A model generated the notes under the pieces. The model saw nothing but the letters and a program-made list of their open reading frames with translations. It ran no database searches and was not told where the DNA came from. A stretch of DNA of 64,000 nucleotides from Rhodothermales bacterium (GTDB lineage: Bacteria > Bacteroidota > Rhodothermia > Rhodothermales > JANQRZ01). The stretch covers positions 62,001 to 126,000 of the forward strand of contig JBDUXZ010000024.1 in assembly GCA_039944855.1 (NCBI GenBank), written 5' to 3'. How positions within the stretch are numbered: the stretch's first letter is position 1; the number at the start of each line of letters is the position of its first letter. Made by a program: the position numbers and the translations under genes. Shown here one piece after another: positions 56,815-64,000 of this stretch.

Positions 56815-56840
56815 TAAACGGGCGCGCGGCGCGTGGGTTC
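56815..56840 (-). promoter_or_regulatory. Candidate ECF-like promoter of the SnoaL-like gene
   Basis: On the minus strand GAACCC, 14 nt, CGTTTA (56840-56815), 42 nt before the ATG at 56773. It sits in the 68-nt space behind the ABC exporter gene. Confidence 0.65.
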
Positions 56841-56841
56841 G

Positions 56842-58659
56842 TTACGACGGAGAGGGCACGGGCGCGAGGTCGCCAGCGGGCTCGCGGAACTGGAGGTCGG
56901 CGAGGCGGCGGTAGAGGCCGTTGAGTGCCATCAGCTCGGCGTGCGTGCCGTCCTCCACGATGCGGCCGCCGTCGAGCACGAGGATGCGGTCGGCGTCGCG
57001 GACGGTGGAGAGGCGGTGGGCGATGACGAACGCGGTGCGGCCCCGGAGCAGGCGGTCGAGGGCCTCCTGCACGAGCGCTTCGCTCTCGGAGTCGAGCGCG
57101 CTCGTGGCCTCGTCGAGGAGGAGGATGCGCGGGTCTTTGAGGAGGGCGCGGGCAATCGCCACGCGCTGGCGCTGGCCGCCGGAGAGCTTCACCCCGCGCT
57201 CGCCGACTTCGGTTGCGAAGCCCTCAGGCAATGCTTCGATAAACCCTGCGGCGTTCGCTGTCTCGGCGGCGACGCGCACGTCTTCGTCGCTGGCGTCGAG
57301 CCGGCCGTAGCGGATGTTCTCGGCGATCGACGCGCCGAAAAGCTGGATCTCCTGCGAGACGAGGCCGATCTGGTCGCGGATGGTCAGCGTCTGCACGTCG
57401 CGGAGGTCGTGGCCGTCGAGGAGGATGCGCCCGGCGTCGGGGTCGTAGAACCGGGGGATGAGGTTCATCAGCGTCGTCTTCCCCGCCCCGCTCGGCCCGA
57501 CGAGGGCGACGGTCTGGCCGGGTTCGACCGCGAACGACACGTCGCGCAGGATCGGCTGGCCCGCGTCGTAGCTGAACGTCACGGCCTCGAACGTCACGCG
57601 GCCGTCGAGGCGCGGGAGCGGGCGGGCGTCCGGCGCGTCGCGGATCTCGGGCTCGGTATCGATGAGTTCGAACACGCGCTCCGACGCGCCCGCCGCCGAG
57701 CTGTACGACGTGTAGAGCCGTGAGAGTATGCCGACGCTCTGCGCGATCGAGAAGGCGTAGAAGATGAACGCCACGAGGTCGCCCGCCGTCAGCCGCCCGG
57801 CGAGGACTTCGACGCCGCCGTACCAGAAAATCGCGACGAGCACGCTGAAGAACAGCAGCCCGACGACGGACCAGAACGCCGAGCTGATGAGCGCCTGCCG
57901 CCGCGACGTGCCGAAGAGGTCCTCGACGGCGTCGCCGTAGCGGCCGGTCTCATAGGCCTCGCGCGCGAAGGCCTTTACCACGCGGACGCCCGAGATCGCC
58001 TCCTCCGCGATCGCCGTTGTCTCGGCGAGGCGGTCCTGGATCTGCCGGGCGTAGCGGCGGACGATCGCCCCGAAGTAGCGCGAGAGCAGGATCACGACGG
58101 GCACCGTCCCGAACACGACGAGCGAGAGCCGCCAGTTCAGCACGAGCATCAGCGCGACCGAACCGAAGAGCGTCAGCGACTGCGAGACGAGCTGGCTGAG
58201 GTCGGTCGTCGCCGCCGAGCGGAGGCTGCCGACGTCGTTCGTGAGCCGCGACGTGATCTCGCCGGTCCGGCTGCCGGTGTAGAACCGGAGGTCGAGCCGG
58301 TGGAGGTGGGCGTAGATCTGCTGCCGCAGGTCGGCGATGATCCGCTCGCCGACCCACGCCATCCAGTACGAGCCGACGAAACTGACGGCGGTGCGGAGGA
58401 GGAAGAGGCCGAAGAGCGCGAGGGCGAGGAAGTCGAGCGTCCCCCGGTCGCCGTTCTGGAACACGGCGTCGAGGAGTTCGCGCAGCCCGAGGGGGACGAC
58501 GAGCGAGACGAGCGAGCCGACGACGGAGAGGCCGAGCGCTGCGAGGAGCCGGACGCGGTACGGTCGAGCGTAGCTCAGGATGCGCCGCAACATCCGGCCG
58601 AGCGGGGGCCGGGGGGCGTCTTTGTCGTCCTTCGTGTCCTTTCGGTCGGTCAGGGCCAT
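56842..58659 (-). CDS. MsbA-like ABC exporter (fused membrane and ATPase domains)
   Basis: A 605-residue half-transporter that works as a homodimer. Residues 30-330 are the six-helix ABC transporter domain (RIIADLRQQIYAHLHRLDLRFYTGSRTGEITSRLTND). The ATPase follows with Walker A VALVGPSGAGKTTLMNL, Q-loop GLVSQEIQLF, signature LSGGQRQRVAIARALL, Walker B ILLLDEATSALDSESE and H-loop VIAHRLSTV. The coupling pattern matches lipid A or multidrug exporters (MsbA/BmrA). No lipid A gene is directly linked, so the substrate is open. Ends 1 nt before the SnoaL-like gene promoter. Confidence 0.95.
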   Translation of the reverse strand: MALTDRKDTKDDKDAPRPPLGRMLRRILSYARPYRVRLLAALGLSVVGSLVSLVVPLGLRELLDAVFQNGDRGTLDFLALALFGLFLLRTAVSFVGSYWMAWVGERIIADLRQQIYAHLHRLDLRFYTGSRTGEITSRLTNDVGSLRSAATTDLSQLVSQSLTLFGSVALMLVLNWRLSLVVFGTVPVVILLSRYFGAIVRRYARQIQDRLAETTAIAEEAISGVRVVKAFAREAYETGRYGDAVEDLFGTSRRQALISSAFWSVVGLLFFSVLVAIFWYGGVEVLAGRLTAGDLVAFIFYAFSIAQSVGILSRLYTSYSSAAGASERVFELIDTEPEIRDAPDARPLPRLDGRVTFEAVTFSYDAGQPILRDVSFAVEPGQTVALVGPSGAGKTTLMNLIPRFYDPDAGRILLDGHDLRDVQTLTIRDQIGLVSQEIQLFGASIAENIRYGRLDASDEDVRVAAETANAAGFIEALPEGFATEVGERGVKLSGGQRQRVAIARALLKDPRILLLDEATSALDSESEALVQEALDRLLRGRTAFVIAHRLSTVRDADRILVLDGGRIVEDGTHAELMALNGLYRRLADLQFREPAGDLAPVPSPS

Positions 58660-58725
58660 AGGCAGGGGGCGGTCGCCTCAGCAACCGCCCCCGCCGAACC
58701 CGGTTCCGCCTGACGGCGGCGGGGG

Positions 58726-60048
58726 CTACTCTTCGTACTGCTCGCGCTCGATGGCGATGCCGGCGCCGGAGAGCTTGCCTTCGAGGTCCTCGTAACCGCG
58801 GTCGAGGTGGTAGACGCGGAGGACGTGGGTCTCGCCGTCGGCGACCATGCCGGCGAGGACGAGGGAGACGCTCGCGCGGAGGTCCGTGCTCATCACGGTC
58901 GCGCCGCTGAGGCCGTTCCGGCCGTGGCCCTGCACCGCCACCGTGTGGTCCGTCACCGAGCATTCGACGCCCATCCGGCCGAGCTCGGGGATGTGCTTGA
59001 AGCGGTCGGTGTAGATCGTGTCGGTGATCTCTGACGTGCCCTCGGCCTGCGTCATCATCACGGTCCACTGCGCTTGGAGGTCCGTCGCGAAGCCGGGATA
59101 CGGGTCGGTCACGATCGAGACGGGCTGGATTTTCTCGGGGACGGTGACGGTGACGATCTCGTGCGGGCCGTCCGATTCGGGGCGGACGGAGAAGTCGGCG
59201 CCGGTAGCGCGAAAGGCTTCGGGGAAGGCGTCGCCGAGGTGCTCGGCGCGGGCACCCGTGATCTCGAACGTGGCGCCGGGTTTACCCGCCATCACGGCGG
59301 CGATCATGTACGTCCCGAGTTCGATCCGGTCCGGGCAGTTCCAGAAGTCGACGGCGTTGAGCCGCTCGACGCCCTGGATCGTGAGCGTCTTCGTGCCGAG
59401 CCCATCGATCTGGGCGCCCATCTGCTGGAGCATCTCGCCGAAGACGACGACGTCGGGCTCGGCGGCGACGTTGTCGAGCACGGTCTCGCCGTCGGCGAGG
59501 ACAGCGGCGAGCATCACGTTGATCGTCGCGCCGACGGAAACGGGGTCGAAGCGGAAGTGGCCACCTTTGAGCCGGCCTCCGGGCGCTTTCGCCACGACGT
59601 CGCCCTGTTCGAGGGTGACCTCGGCGCCGAGCGCTTCCATCCCCTTGATGTGGAGGTCGACGGGCCGGGGACCCCACGCGCAGCCGCCGGGGAGCGAGAC
59701 GCGGGCTTTCCCGCAGCGGCCGAGGAGTGCGCCGAGCATGTAAAACGAGGCCCGCATCTTCTTCACGAGGTCGTAGGGCGCCTCGGGGTGGTTCACGTTC
59801 GTCGCGTCGATCACCATCGAATCCGGCGTCGAGGGGTCGTCGTCGGGCTTGTAGTTGACGGCGCAGCCCGAGACGCGGAGCACGTTCGCGAACGTGCTCA
59901 CGTCGTTGAGGACGGGCATGTTGTGGAGCGTCGTGACGCCGTCGGCGAGGACGGCGGCGGCCATGAGCGGGAGGGCTGTGTTCTTCGATCCGCCGACGTG
60001 AATGGAGCCGGTGAGGGGGCGTCCGCCCTGAATGACGAGCTTGTCCAT
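58726..60048 (-). CDS. murA: UDP-N-acetylglucosamine 1-carboxyvinyltransferase
   Basis: A 440-residue MurA, the first committed enzyme of peptidoglycan synthesis, transferring enolpyruvate from PEP to UDP-GlcNAc. N-terminal [23 protein letters not shown] has the substrate lysine K22. The catalytic cysteine is C124 in [20 protein letters not shown], so fosfomycin sensitivity would be expected. [12 protein letters not shown] and the closing REQYEE are normal. The start at 60048 is the family start; an ATG six codons upstream is less likely. Cotranscription with the ABC exporter is possible but there are 66 nt between. Confidence 0.97.
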   Translation of the reverse strand: MDKLVIQGGRPLTGSIHVGGSKNTALPLMAAAVLADGVTTLHNMPVLNDVSTFANVLRVSGCAVNYKPDDDPSTPDSMVIDATNVNHPEAPYDLVKKMRASFYMLGALLGRCGKARVSLPGGCAWGPRPVDLHIKGMEALGAEVTLEQGDVVAKAPGGRLKGGHFRFDPVSVGATINVMLAAVLADGETVLDNVAAEPDVVVFGEMLQQMGAQIDGLGTKTLTIQGVERLNAVDFWNCPDRIELGTYMIAAVMAGKPGATFEITGARAEHLGDAFPEAFRATGADFSVRPESDGPHEIVTVTVPEKIQPVSIVTDPYPGFATDLQAQWTVMMTQAEGTSEITDTIYTDRFKHIPELGRMGVECSVTDHTVAVQGHGRNGLSGATVMSTDLRASVSLVLAGMVADGETHVLRVYHLDRGYEDLEGKLSGAGIAIEREQYEE

Positions 60049-60260
60049 GAAGGGATGTGGGTGCATATCCGGCGAGCGCCGGACGTGGAGGGGAGGCGTG
60101 GGTAGCCCGCAGCGAGGAGCGTCGGAAGATAGAGCCACGGGCAAGAGAACAGAAACGGGTATCGCCCGGCGGGGGTCCGACCTGTTCATAACTTCGAAGA
60201 CGCGAGGGAACGACGGGCTAGCCGGGCGTGTGGACGGGTACACCACGCGACGCCTTCCCG

Positions 60261-61430
60261 ATGCCCTCCGTCTACCTCGACCACGCCGCCACGACGCCGC
60301 TCGACGACGCCGTGCTCGACGCGATGCTGCCGTACCTCCGCGAGCACTACGGGAATGCGTCGTCGGTCCACGCGCTCGGGCGGCGGGCGCGGTTCGCGGT
60401 GGAGGACGCCCGCGAGCGCGTCGCGGCGCTCCTCGGCGCGGAGCCGGGCGAGATTGTCTTTACGAGCGGCGGGACGGAGGCGGACAACGCGGCACTGCGC
60501 GGTGTGCTCACAAGTCCGGACCGGCGCGGCCCCGGCCTCGTTACGTCCGCCGTCGAGCACGAGGCGGTCCTCCGACCGGCCGAAGCGCTCGAAGTCGCCG
60601 GGCATCCGGTCACGATCCTCACGCCGCAGCCGTCGGGCGCAGTGACGGCCGCGCAGGTCGCCGATGCGATCACGGACGCCACCGGCCTCGTCTCGCTCAT
60701 GGCGGTCAACAACGAGCTCGGCACGCGGAACCCGATTCGGGACATTGCCGCCGTTTGCCACGCGCACGGCGTGGCGTTCCACACCGACGCCGTGCAGGCC
60801 GCCGGGCTCTACGATCTCGACGTGAACGAACTCGGCGTGGACCTCCTCTCGCTCTCGGCGCACAAGGTGTACGGACCGAAAGGCGCCGGCGTGCTCTACG
60901 TCCGCGCGGGCACGCCGTTCGCTCCGCTGATGCTCGGCGGGTCGCAGGAGCGAAAGCGGCGCGGGGGGACGGAGAACGTCGCCGCCGTCGTCGGCCTCGC
61001 CGCGGCATTCGAGCGGGCGCAGGCATCGGCCGAGGCCGAGCGGACCCGGCTGCGCGGGCTCCAGACCCGGCTCGCCGATGCGATCCGCGCGCGCTTTCCC
61101 GACGTCCGGTTCAACACGCCGCTCGCCGACGAGGCGGACACCGCGCCGCACATCCTCAACGTGTCGTTCTCACCCACAGAAGGGCGCGTGGTGGACGGCG
61201 AGATGTTGCTGCTCGGGCTCGACCTCGCCGGGGTCCACGCCTCCAGCGGGAGCGCGTGCACGAGCGGGGCCGTCGAGCCGAGCCACGTCCTCCGCGCGCT
61301 CGACGTTCCGCGCGCGACGGCGAACGCGACGGTCCGCCTCTCCCTCGGCCGGAGCACGACGGAAGCCGACGTGGACTTCGCGGCCGATCAACTCGCCGTC
61401 GTCGTCGGGAGGATGGGCGGCGCGGGCTGA
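60261..61430 (+). CDS. Cysteine desulfurase (IscS/NifS family)
   Basis: A 389-residue PLP enzyme that takes sulfur from cysteine for Fe-S clusters and thiolated tRNA. YLDHAATTPL at the start, FTSGGTEADNAAL, SAVEHEAVLRPAEAL, FHTDAVQAAGL, and PLP-lysine motif LSLSAHKVYGPKGAGVLYVR are present. The catalytic Cys lies in SSGSACTSGAVEPSHVL, the class I (IscS/NifS) loop. Start ATG at 60261 (MPSVYLDHAA) is used; an upstream GTG/ATG frame from 60228 adds eleven residues unlike the family. No iscU or mnmA is next to it. Confidence 0.95.
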   Translation: MPSVYLDHAATTPLDDAVLDAMLPYLREHYGNASSVHALGRRARFAVEDARERVAALLGAEPGEIVFTSGGTEADNAALRGVLTSPDRRGPGLVTSAVEHEAVLRPAEALEVAGHPVTILTPQPSGAVTAAQVADAITDATGLVSLMAVNNELGTRNPIRDIAAVCHAHGVAFHTDAVQAAGLYDLDVNELGVDLLSLSAHKVYGPKGAGVLYVRAGTPFAPLMLGGSQERKRRGGTENVAAVVGLAAAFERAQASAEAERTRLRGLQTRLADAIRARFPDVRFNTPLADEADTAPHILNVSFSPTEGRVVDGEMLLLGLDLAGVHASSGSACTSGAVEPSHVLRALDVPRATANATVRLSLGRSTTEADVDFAADQLAVVVGRMGGAG

Positions 61431-61436
61431 TCGGCG

Positions 61437-62045
61437 TCAGTCGGCGGCTTGGGCGTCGGTGTCGGCCTCGCGGGCGGCGGCCTCGGCCTTCTCGCGGGCG
61501 CGCGTCTCGGGGTTGAAGCGGCGGAAGGACTTCTGGAAGAACACGTTGTTCGGCACGTACGTGACGTGGCCGCCGTCCTCCTCCAGCATCACGAAGAGCG
61601 GGCGGATGTCGCGCACCTTCCCGCCGAGTTCCACCTCGGGCAGTTCGATCTCATCGTTGATCTTGAATGGGTCCGAGAGGAAGAGAAAGAGGCCCGCGAC
61701 GATGTTCGAGAGCAGGCTCCACACCGCAAAGAAGCCGATCGCGACGAGGCCGAGGAAGCCCGTCACGAACACCCACAGCTTCTCCTGATCGAAGCCCCAG
61801 ACGTAGGCCAGCGAGAAGGCGATGAAGATCAGCGTGAAGACGCGGGCGATCCGATAGACGAACCGGCCCCGTAGCCGGTGCATCTGCCGCACGTTCACGA
61901 ACCGGACGATGGCCGTCTTGAGCGCGTAGAGCCCGAGCGCCGCGAGCACCACGATGCCTGCCGTGACGACACTGCGCAGCAAGAAGTCGGTGGTGTGGAC
62001 GACGTCTTGCACGAACAACGAATCTGTAACGAAGAGCGAGTCCAC
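61437..62045 (-). CDS. MscS-like mechanosensitive ion channel
   Basis: A 202-residue small channel. Three membrane helices at about residues 23-43, 65-85 and 90-118; the pore-lining helix includes VTGFLGLVAIGFFAVWSLLSNIVAGLFLFLSDPFKINDEI, typical of MscS TM3 and the start of the beta domain. A short beta domain (VGG-KVRDIRPLFVMLEEDGGHVTYVPNNVFFQKSFRRF) follows, then a charged tail (AAAREADTDAQAAD). It would release solutes at osmotic downshock. The stop is 6 nt from the convergent cysteine-desulfurase stop. Confidence 0.92.
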   Translation of the reverse strand: MDSLFVTDSLFVQDVVHTTDFLLRSVVTAGIVVLAALGLYALKTAIVRFVNVRQMHRLRGRFVYRIARVFTLIFIAFSLAYVWGFDQEKLWVFVTGFLGLVAIGFFAVWSLLSNIVAGLFLFLSDPFKINDEIELPEVELGGKVRDIRPLFVMLEEDGGHVTYVPNNVFFQKSFRRFNPETRAREKAEAAAREADTDAQAAD

Positions 62046-62118
62046 GGAGAGGGGGAGGGCTGGATGGGCGGAGCCCTACGCTACGGGCGAGGCCAACGGA
62101 CGCGCCACCGCCCGCGCG

Positions 62119-62667
62119 CTAATTCATCTGCGGATCATCGGGGTAGTTCGACAGCAGGGCGTACTCGCCGCCGAGCCCGCGCATGATGTCGCGCCACAGC
62201 ACCGCCGGGTCGCCGTCGAAGACCTGCGGGGCCGAGGCGGGGAGGACGACCCACCCGCCCTCGTCGACCTCCGTCGCGAGCTGGCCCGGTCCCCAGCCCG
62301 AGTAGCCGACGAAGAACCGGAAACCTTCGCCGTCGAGCTGCCCGAGGCGAACGCGCTCGACGATCTCCTCGAACGGCCCGCCCCACCCCACGCCGTCGAG
62401 CACGGCGACGGCGTCGTCCACCTCGTCGGCGTAGGCGTGGAGGTAGTGGAGCGTGTCCATCTGCACGGGGCCGCCAAGGTAGAGCAGGTGGTCGAGCCCG
62501 ACGGGCTCGGCGAGCACTTCGGGGAGGTGGAGCTCGGTTGGCCGGTTAAGCACGAGGCCGAAGGAGCCTTCGGCGTTGTGGTCGCAGAGGAGGATGACCG
62601 TCCGCCGGAAGTTGGGGTCGAGCAGGGCCGGATCGGCCACGAGGAGGACGCCGGGAGCGAGGTCCAT
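62119..62667 (-). CDS. YqgE/AlgH family protein
   Basis: A 182-residue protein of the YqgE/AlgH family. LAPGVLLVADPALLDPNFRRTVILLCDHNAEGSFGLVLNRPTEL and YLGGPVQMDTLHYLHAY, then FFVGYSGWGPGQLATEVDEGGWVVLPA, are the conserved blocks. Its role is unresolved; in Pseudomonas it was first linked to alginate regulation, which is not expected here. Cotranscription with the MscS gene (73 nt downstream) is possible. Confidence 0.95.
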   Translation of the reverse strand: MDLAPGVLLVADPALLDPNFRRTVILLCDHNAEGSFGLVLNRPTELHLPEVLAEPVGLDHLLYLGGPVQMDTLHYLHAYADEVDDAVAVLDGVGWGGPFEEIVERVRLGQLDGEGFRFFVGYSGWGPGQLATEVDEGGWVVLPASAPQVFDGDPAVLWRDIMRGLGGEYALLSNYPDDPQMN

Positions 62668-62742
62668 GCCGGAGCGCGGTGGAAGAGCGGGAGGGGCGGC
62701 GGAGCGAGCAAAATAAGCGATGCCCCGTTGGGGCGCCCGCCC

Positions 62743-63609
62743 TCAGAACCCCTTCGCGGCGAGGTGGTGGGCGATCTGGAGAAAGAACGCCTTCGAGTCG
62801 AAGGCGCCGGGGGCGAGGCGGAGGCCGATCTGCCGGGCGTGGTCGGCGTCGAGCAGGCCGAGGAACGTGCCCCACTTCGCGCTCTCGACGGGGACGAGGC
62901 CGTCGTTGATGCCGGCGGCGTCGTAGAGCACGCGGTTCGGGACGATGAGCGGGGGGTAGATCGGCAGGTCCGTGCCGCGCCCGGCGTGCCCGGCGTACGA
63001 GGCGTAGTACACGTCGGGGTGGTCGGGATGCGCGGGGTTGAACGTGTTGCACACCCAGTCGGGCGCGAGCTCGCAGAGGGCGTCCTCGGTGTGGGGCGCC
63101 TCGCGCTCGTAGGCGGCGCGACCGATGAAGTCCATGAAGCCGACGGCCCAGCTCTGCAGCCGCTCGGGCTGCGCGTGGAGGTAGTCCACGACGGCGCTGC
63201 CCCGGTGCGGCGTCGAGATCGTGACGAGCGAGGCGACCTCGGCGGCGCGGCCGAGCGTGCCGATGAGGTAGCGCCCGTCGAGCCCGGCCGACGAGAAGGC
63301 GACGAGGTTGACGCGCTCGGCCCCCGTCTCCGCCCGCACGCGGTCGATCCGCTCGGCCCACGCCCGGGCGCGCGTGGCGATCGTGTCGTAGGGGTTGACG
63401 TGGGGGGCGTAGGCCCAGATGCCGTGCCCGCGCAGGTGCATCGCCTCGGCGTGGAGCACGCCGCCCTGCATCAGGTTCGCGAGGGCCCCGAACCCGTGCA
63501 TCAGCACGACGGGGTAGCGCGTCGGCACGAGCGGCGGCTGCGGGAACGGTACGAGCTCGACGGCGCGGCGGGCGAGGGTTTCGGCGCGGTGAGCGAGGTG
63601 TTCGAGCAT
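62743..63609 (-). CDS. Lipase-like alpha/beta hydrolase
   Basis: A 288-residue hydrolase of the triacylglycerol lipase family. The oxyanion strand YPVVLMHGFGAL, the nucleophile elbow VNLVAFSSAGLDGRYLIG, the lid-like middle, the Asp in NDGLVPVESAKWG and the His in LDADHARQIG follow lipase order. The elbow reads A-F-S-S-A rather than the usual G-x-S-x-G, an unusual variant. No signal peptide is evident from the start at 63609; an in-frame upstream Met at 63723 adds 38 residues that look like antisense-type sequence. Substrate unknown. Confidence 0.85.
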   Translation of the reverse strand: MLEHLAHRAETLARRAVELVPFPQPPLVPTRYPVVLMHGFGALANLMQGGVLHAEAMHLRGHGIWAYAPHVNPYDTIATRARAWAERIDRVRAETGAERVNLVAFSSAGLDGRYLIGTLGRAAEVASLVTISTPHRGSAVVDYLHAQPERLQSWAVGFMDFIGRAAYEREAPHTEDALCELAPDWVCNTFNPAHPDHPDVYYASYAGHAGRGTDLPIYPPLIVPNRVLYDAAGINDGLVPVESAKWGTFLGLLDADHARQIGLRLAPGAFDSKAFFLQIAHHLAAKGF

Positions 63610-63719
63610 GGGCGACCGAGCAGGCGGGACGGGGAGCGTGGGATGCGCGGGGGAGGAGACGCCGCTAACGCCGCCGCTCCGCCCTCGGGTCCACGACAGC
63701 TCGCGGCGAAAGGGCGGCT

Positions 63720-64000
63720 TCAAACGAGCCCCGTCGCCAGCAGCATCGCCGCGCCGGCCACGACGGGCACGCGGACGTTGTCGTTGATCGGCACGGGGAG
63801 TGCTTCGACGAACGCCGCCGTCAGCGCCCCGACCGCGAGTACGACGACGGCTACGCCCGGTACCGGGATCAGGCCGAAGGGGAGTGCCGCCAGCAGCCCC
63901 GTCACGAAGAACGCCGCCGAGCCCTCCACCGACTTCTCGGAAAACGGGTAGCGCGTCCGCCCGAACCGCCGCCCGATGACGGCCGCCGCGCCGTCGCCGA
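63720..64000 (-). CDS. Diacylglycerol/polyprenol kinase family protein (C-terminal part)
   Basis: Open from the window edge to the stop at 63720, so the N-terminus is missing. The visible about 93 residues read GDGAAAVIGRRFGRTRYPFSEKSVEGSAAFFVTGLL, followed by hydrophobic helices (LIPVPGVAVVVLAVGALTAAFVEAL). The G-D-G...GRRFG...KS.EGS string is the signature of the SEC59/DGK1/VTE5 (phytol or dolichol kinase-like) family. Cofactor (CTP) use is from family knowledge. Confidence 0.9.
   Translation of the reverse strand, partial: GDGAAAVIGRRFGRTRYPFSEKSVEGSAAFFVTGLLAALPFGLIPVPGVAVVVLAVGALTAAFVEALPVPINDNVRVPVVAGAAMLLATGLV

Noticed and set aside
1-64000. tRNA or rRNA genes
   Set aside because: No cloverleaf with a TTCRANNC-type T-loop and CCA-end stem was found by eye; short GGTTCGA-like strings all lie inside coding genes.

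Overview
The window is a GC-rich (roughly two-thirds G+C), gene-dense stretch of chromosome. It most likely comes from the Rhodothermota/Bacteroidota side of the tree, perhaps a Rubricoccaceae-like marine bacterium. That is inferred from proteins ending in YPNPF...YDVLGR...SGVY-type C-terminal sorting domains of type IX secretion, a carboxypeptidase-regulatory/DUF5686 outer-membrane protein, an HmuY-type lipoprotein, the scarcity of Shine-Dalgarno sequences, and the absence of typical proteobacterial operons. No rRNA, tRNA, CRISPR array, phage or intact insertion sequence was seen. Most genes are housekeeping or envelope functions on both strands in short operons.

Layout. 1-6.3 kb: ComF, a DUF3524 (queuosine-mannosyltransferase-like) glycosyltransferase, a SET protein, a FliA/WhiG-like sigma factor, a kynureninase-like PLP enzyme, and rplU-rpmA. 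6.5-18.4 kb: an FAH-family enzyme, DUF5686 outer-membrane protein, MmcQ/YjbR protein, a 1008-residue secreted FG-GAP/PQQ-like protein, a Cu/Zn-SOD-like lipoprotein and mutS. 18.4-26.5 kb: two tandem BLUF photoreceptors, DUF421, a cation-chloride-cotransporter-like permease, an operon of EcsC plus three paralogous small proteins, a PHA-system protein and a gamma carbonic anhydrase. 26.9-35.9 kb: M48 protease/TPR lipoprotein, NfeD plus flotillin, gluconokinase, a double-AP2 protein, DUF1206, DUF2071, HmuY and hemolysin III. 35.9-41.4 kb: a translationally coupled four-gene glycan operon and a BamA-like barrel. 41.8-53 kb: purD-NHL lipoprotein-csaA, two tandem PA-domain secreted proteins, a 1177-residue barrel and a SpoIIE-type phosphatase. 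53-64 kb: DUF2256, stress-type SDR, CPBP protease, cyclophilin, a TonB plug-only protein, a SnoaL-like protein, an MsbA-like ABC exporter, murA, cysteine desulfurase, MscS, YqgE/AlgH, a lipase and a truncated polyprenol/diacylglycerol kinase.

Themes. (1) Four stress-flavoured transcription units (EcsC operon, DUF1206, SDR, SnoaL-like) carry the same upstream motif, AACCC/AACCA-N14-SGKT.A, about 35-75 nt before the start; the SOD gene has a close variant one base longer. With the FliA-like sigma factor, SpoIIE phosphatase and BLUF light sensors nearby, this suggests a general stress regulon with an ECF/EcfG-like promoter. (2) The intergenic spaces hold an unusual set of repeats: 7-8 bp short tandem repeats, long GTCATCC...GGATGAC hairpins, and a 20-bp AGACGCAGC palindrome inside two operons. 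All functional statements rest on reading the sequence; no database search was run.
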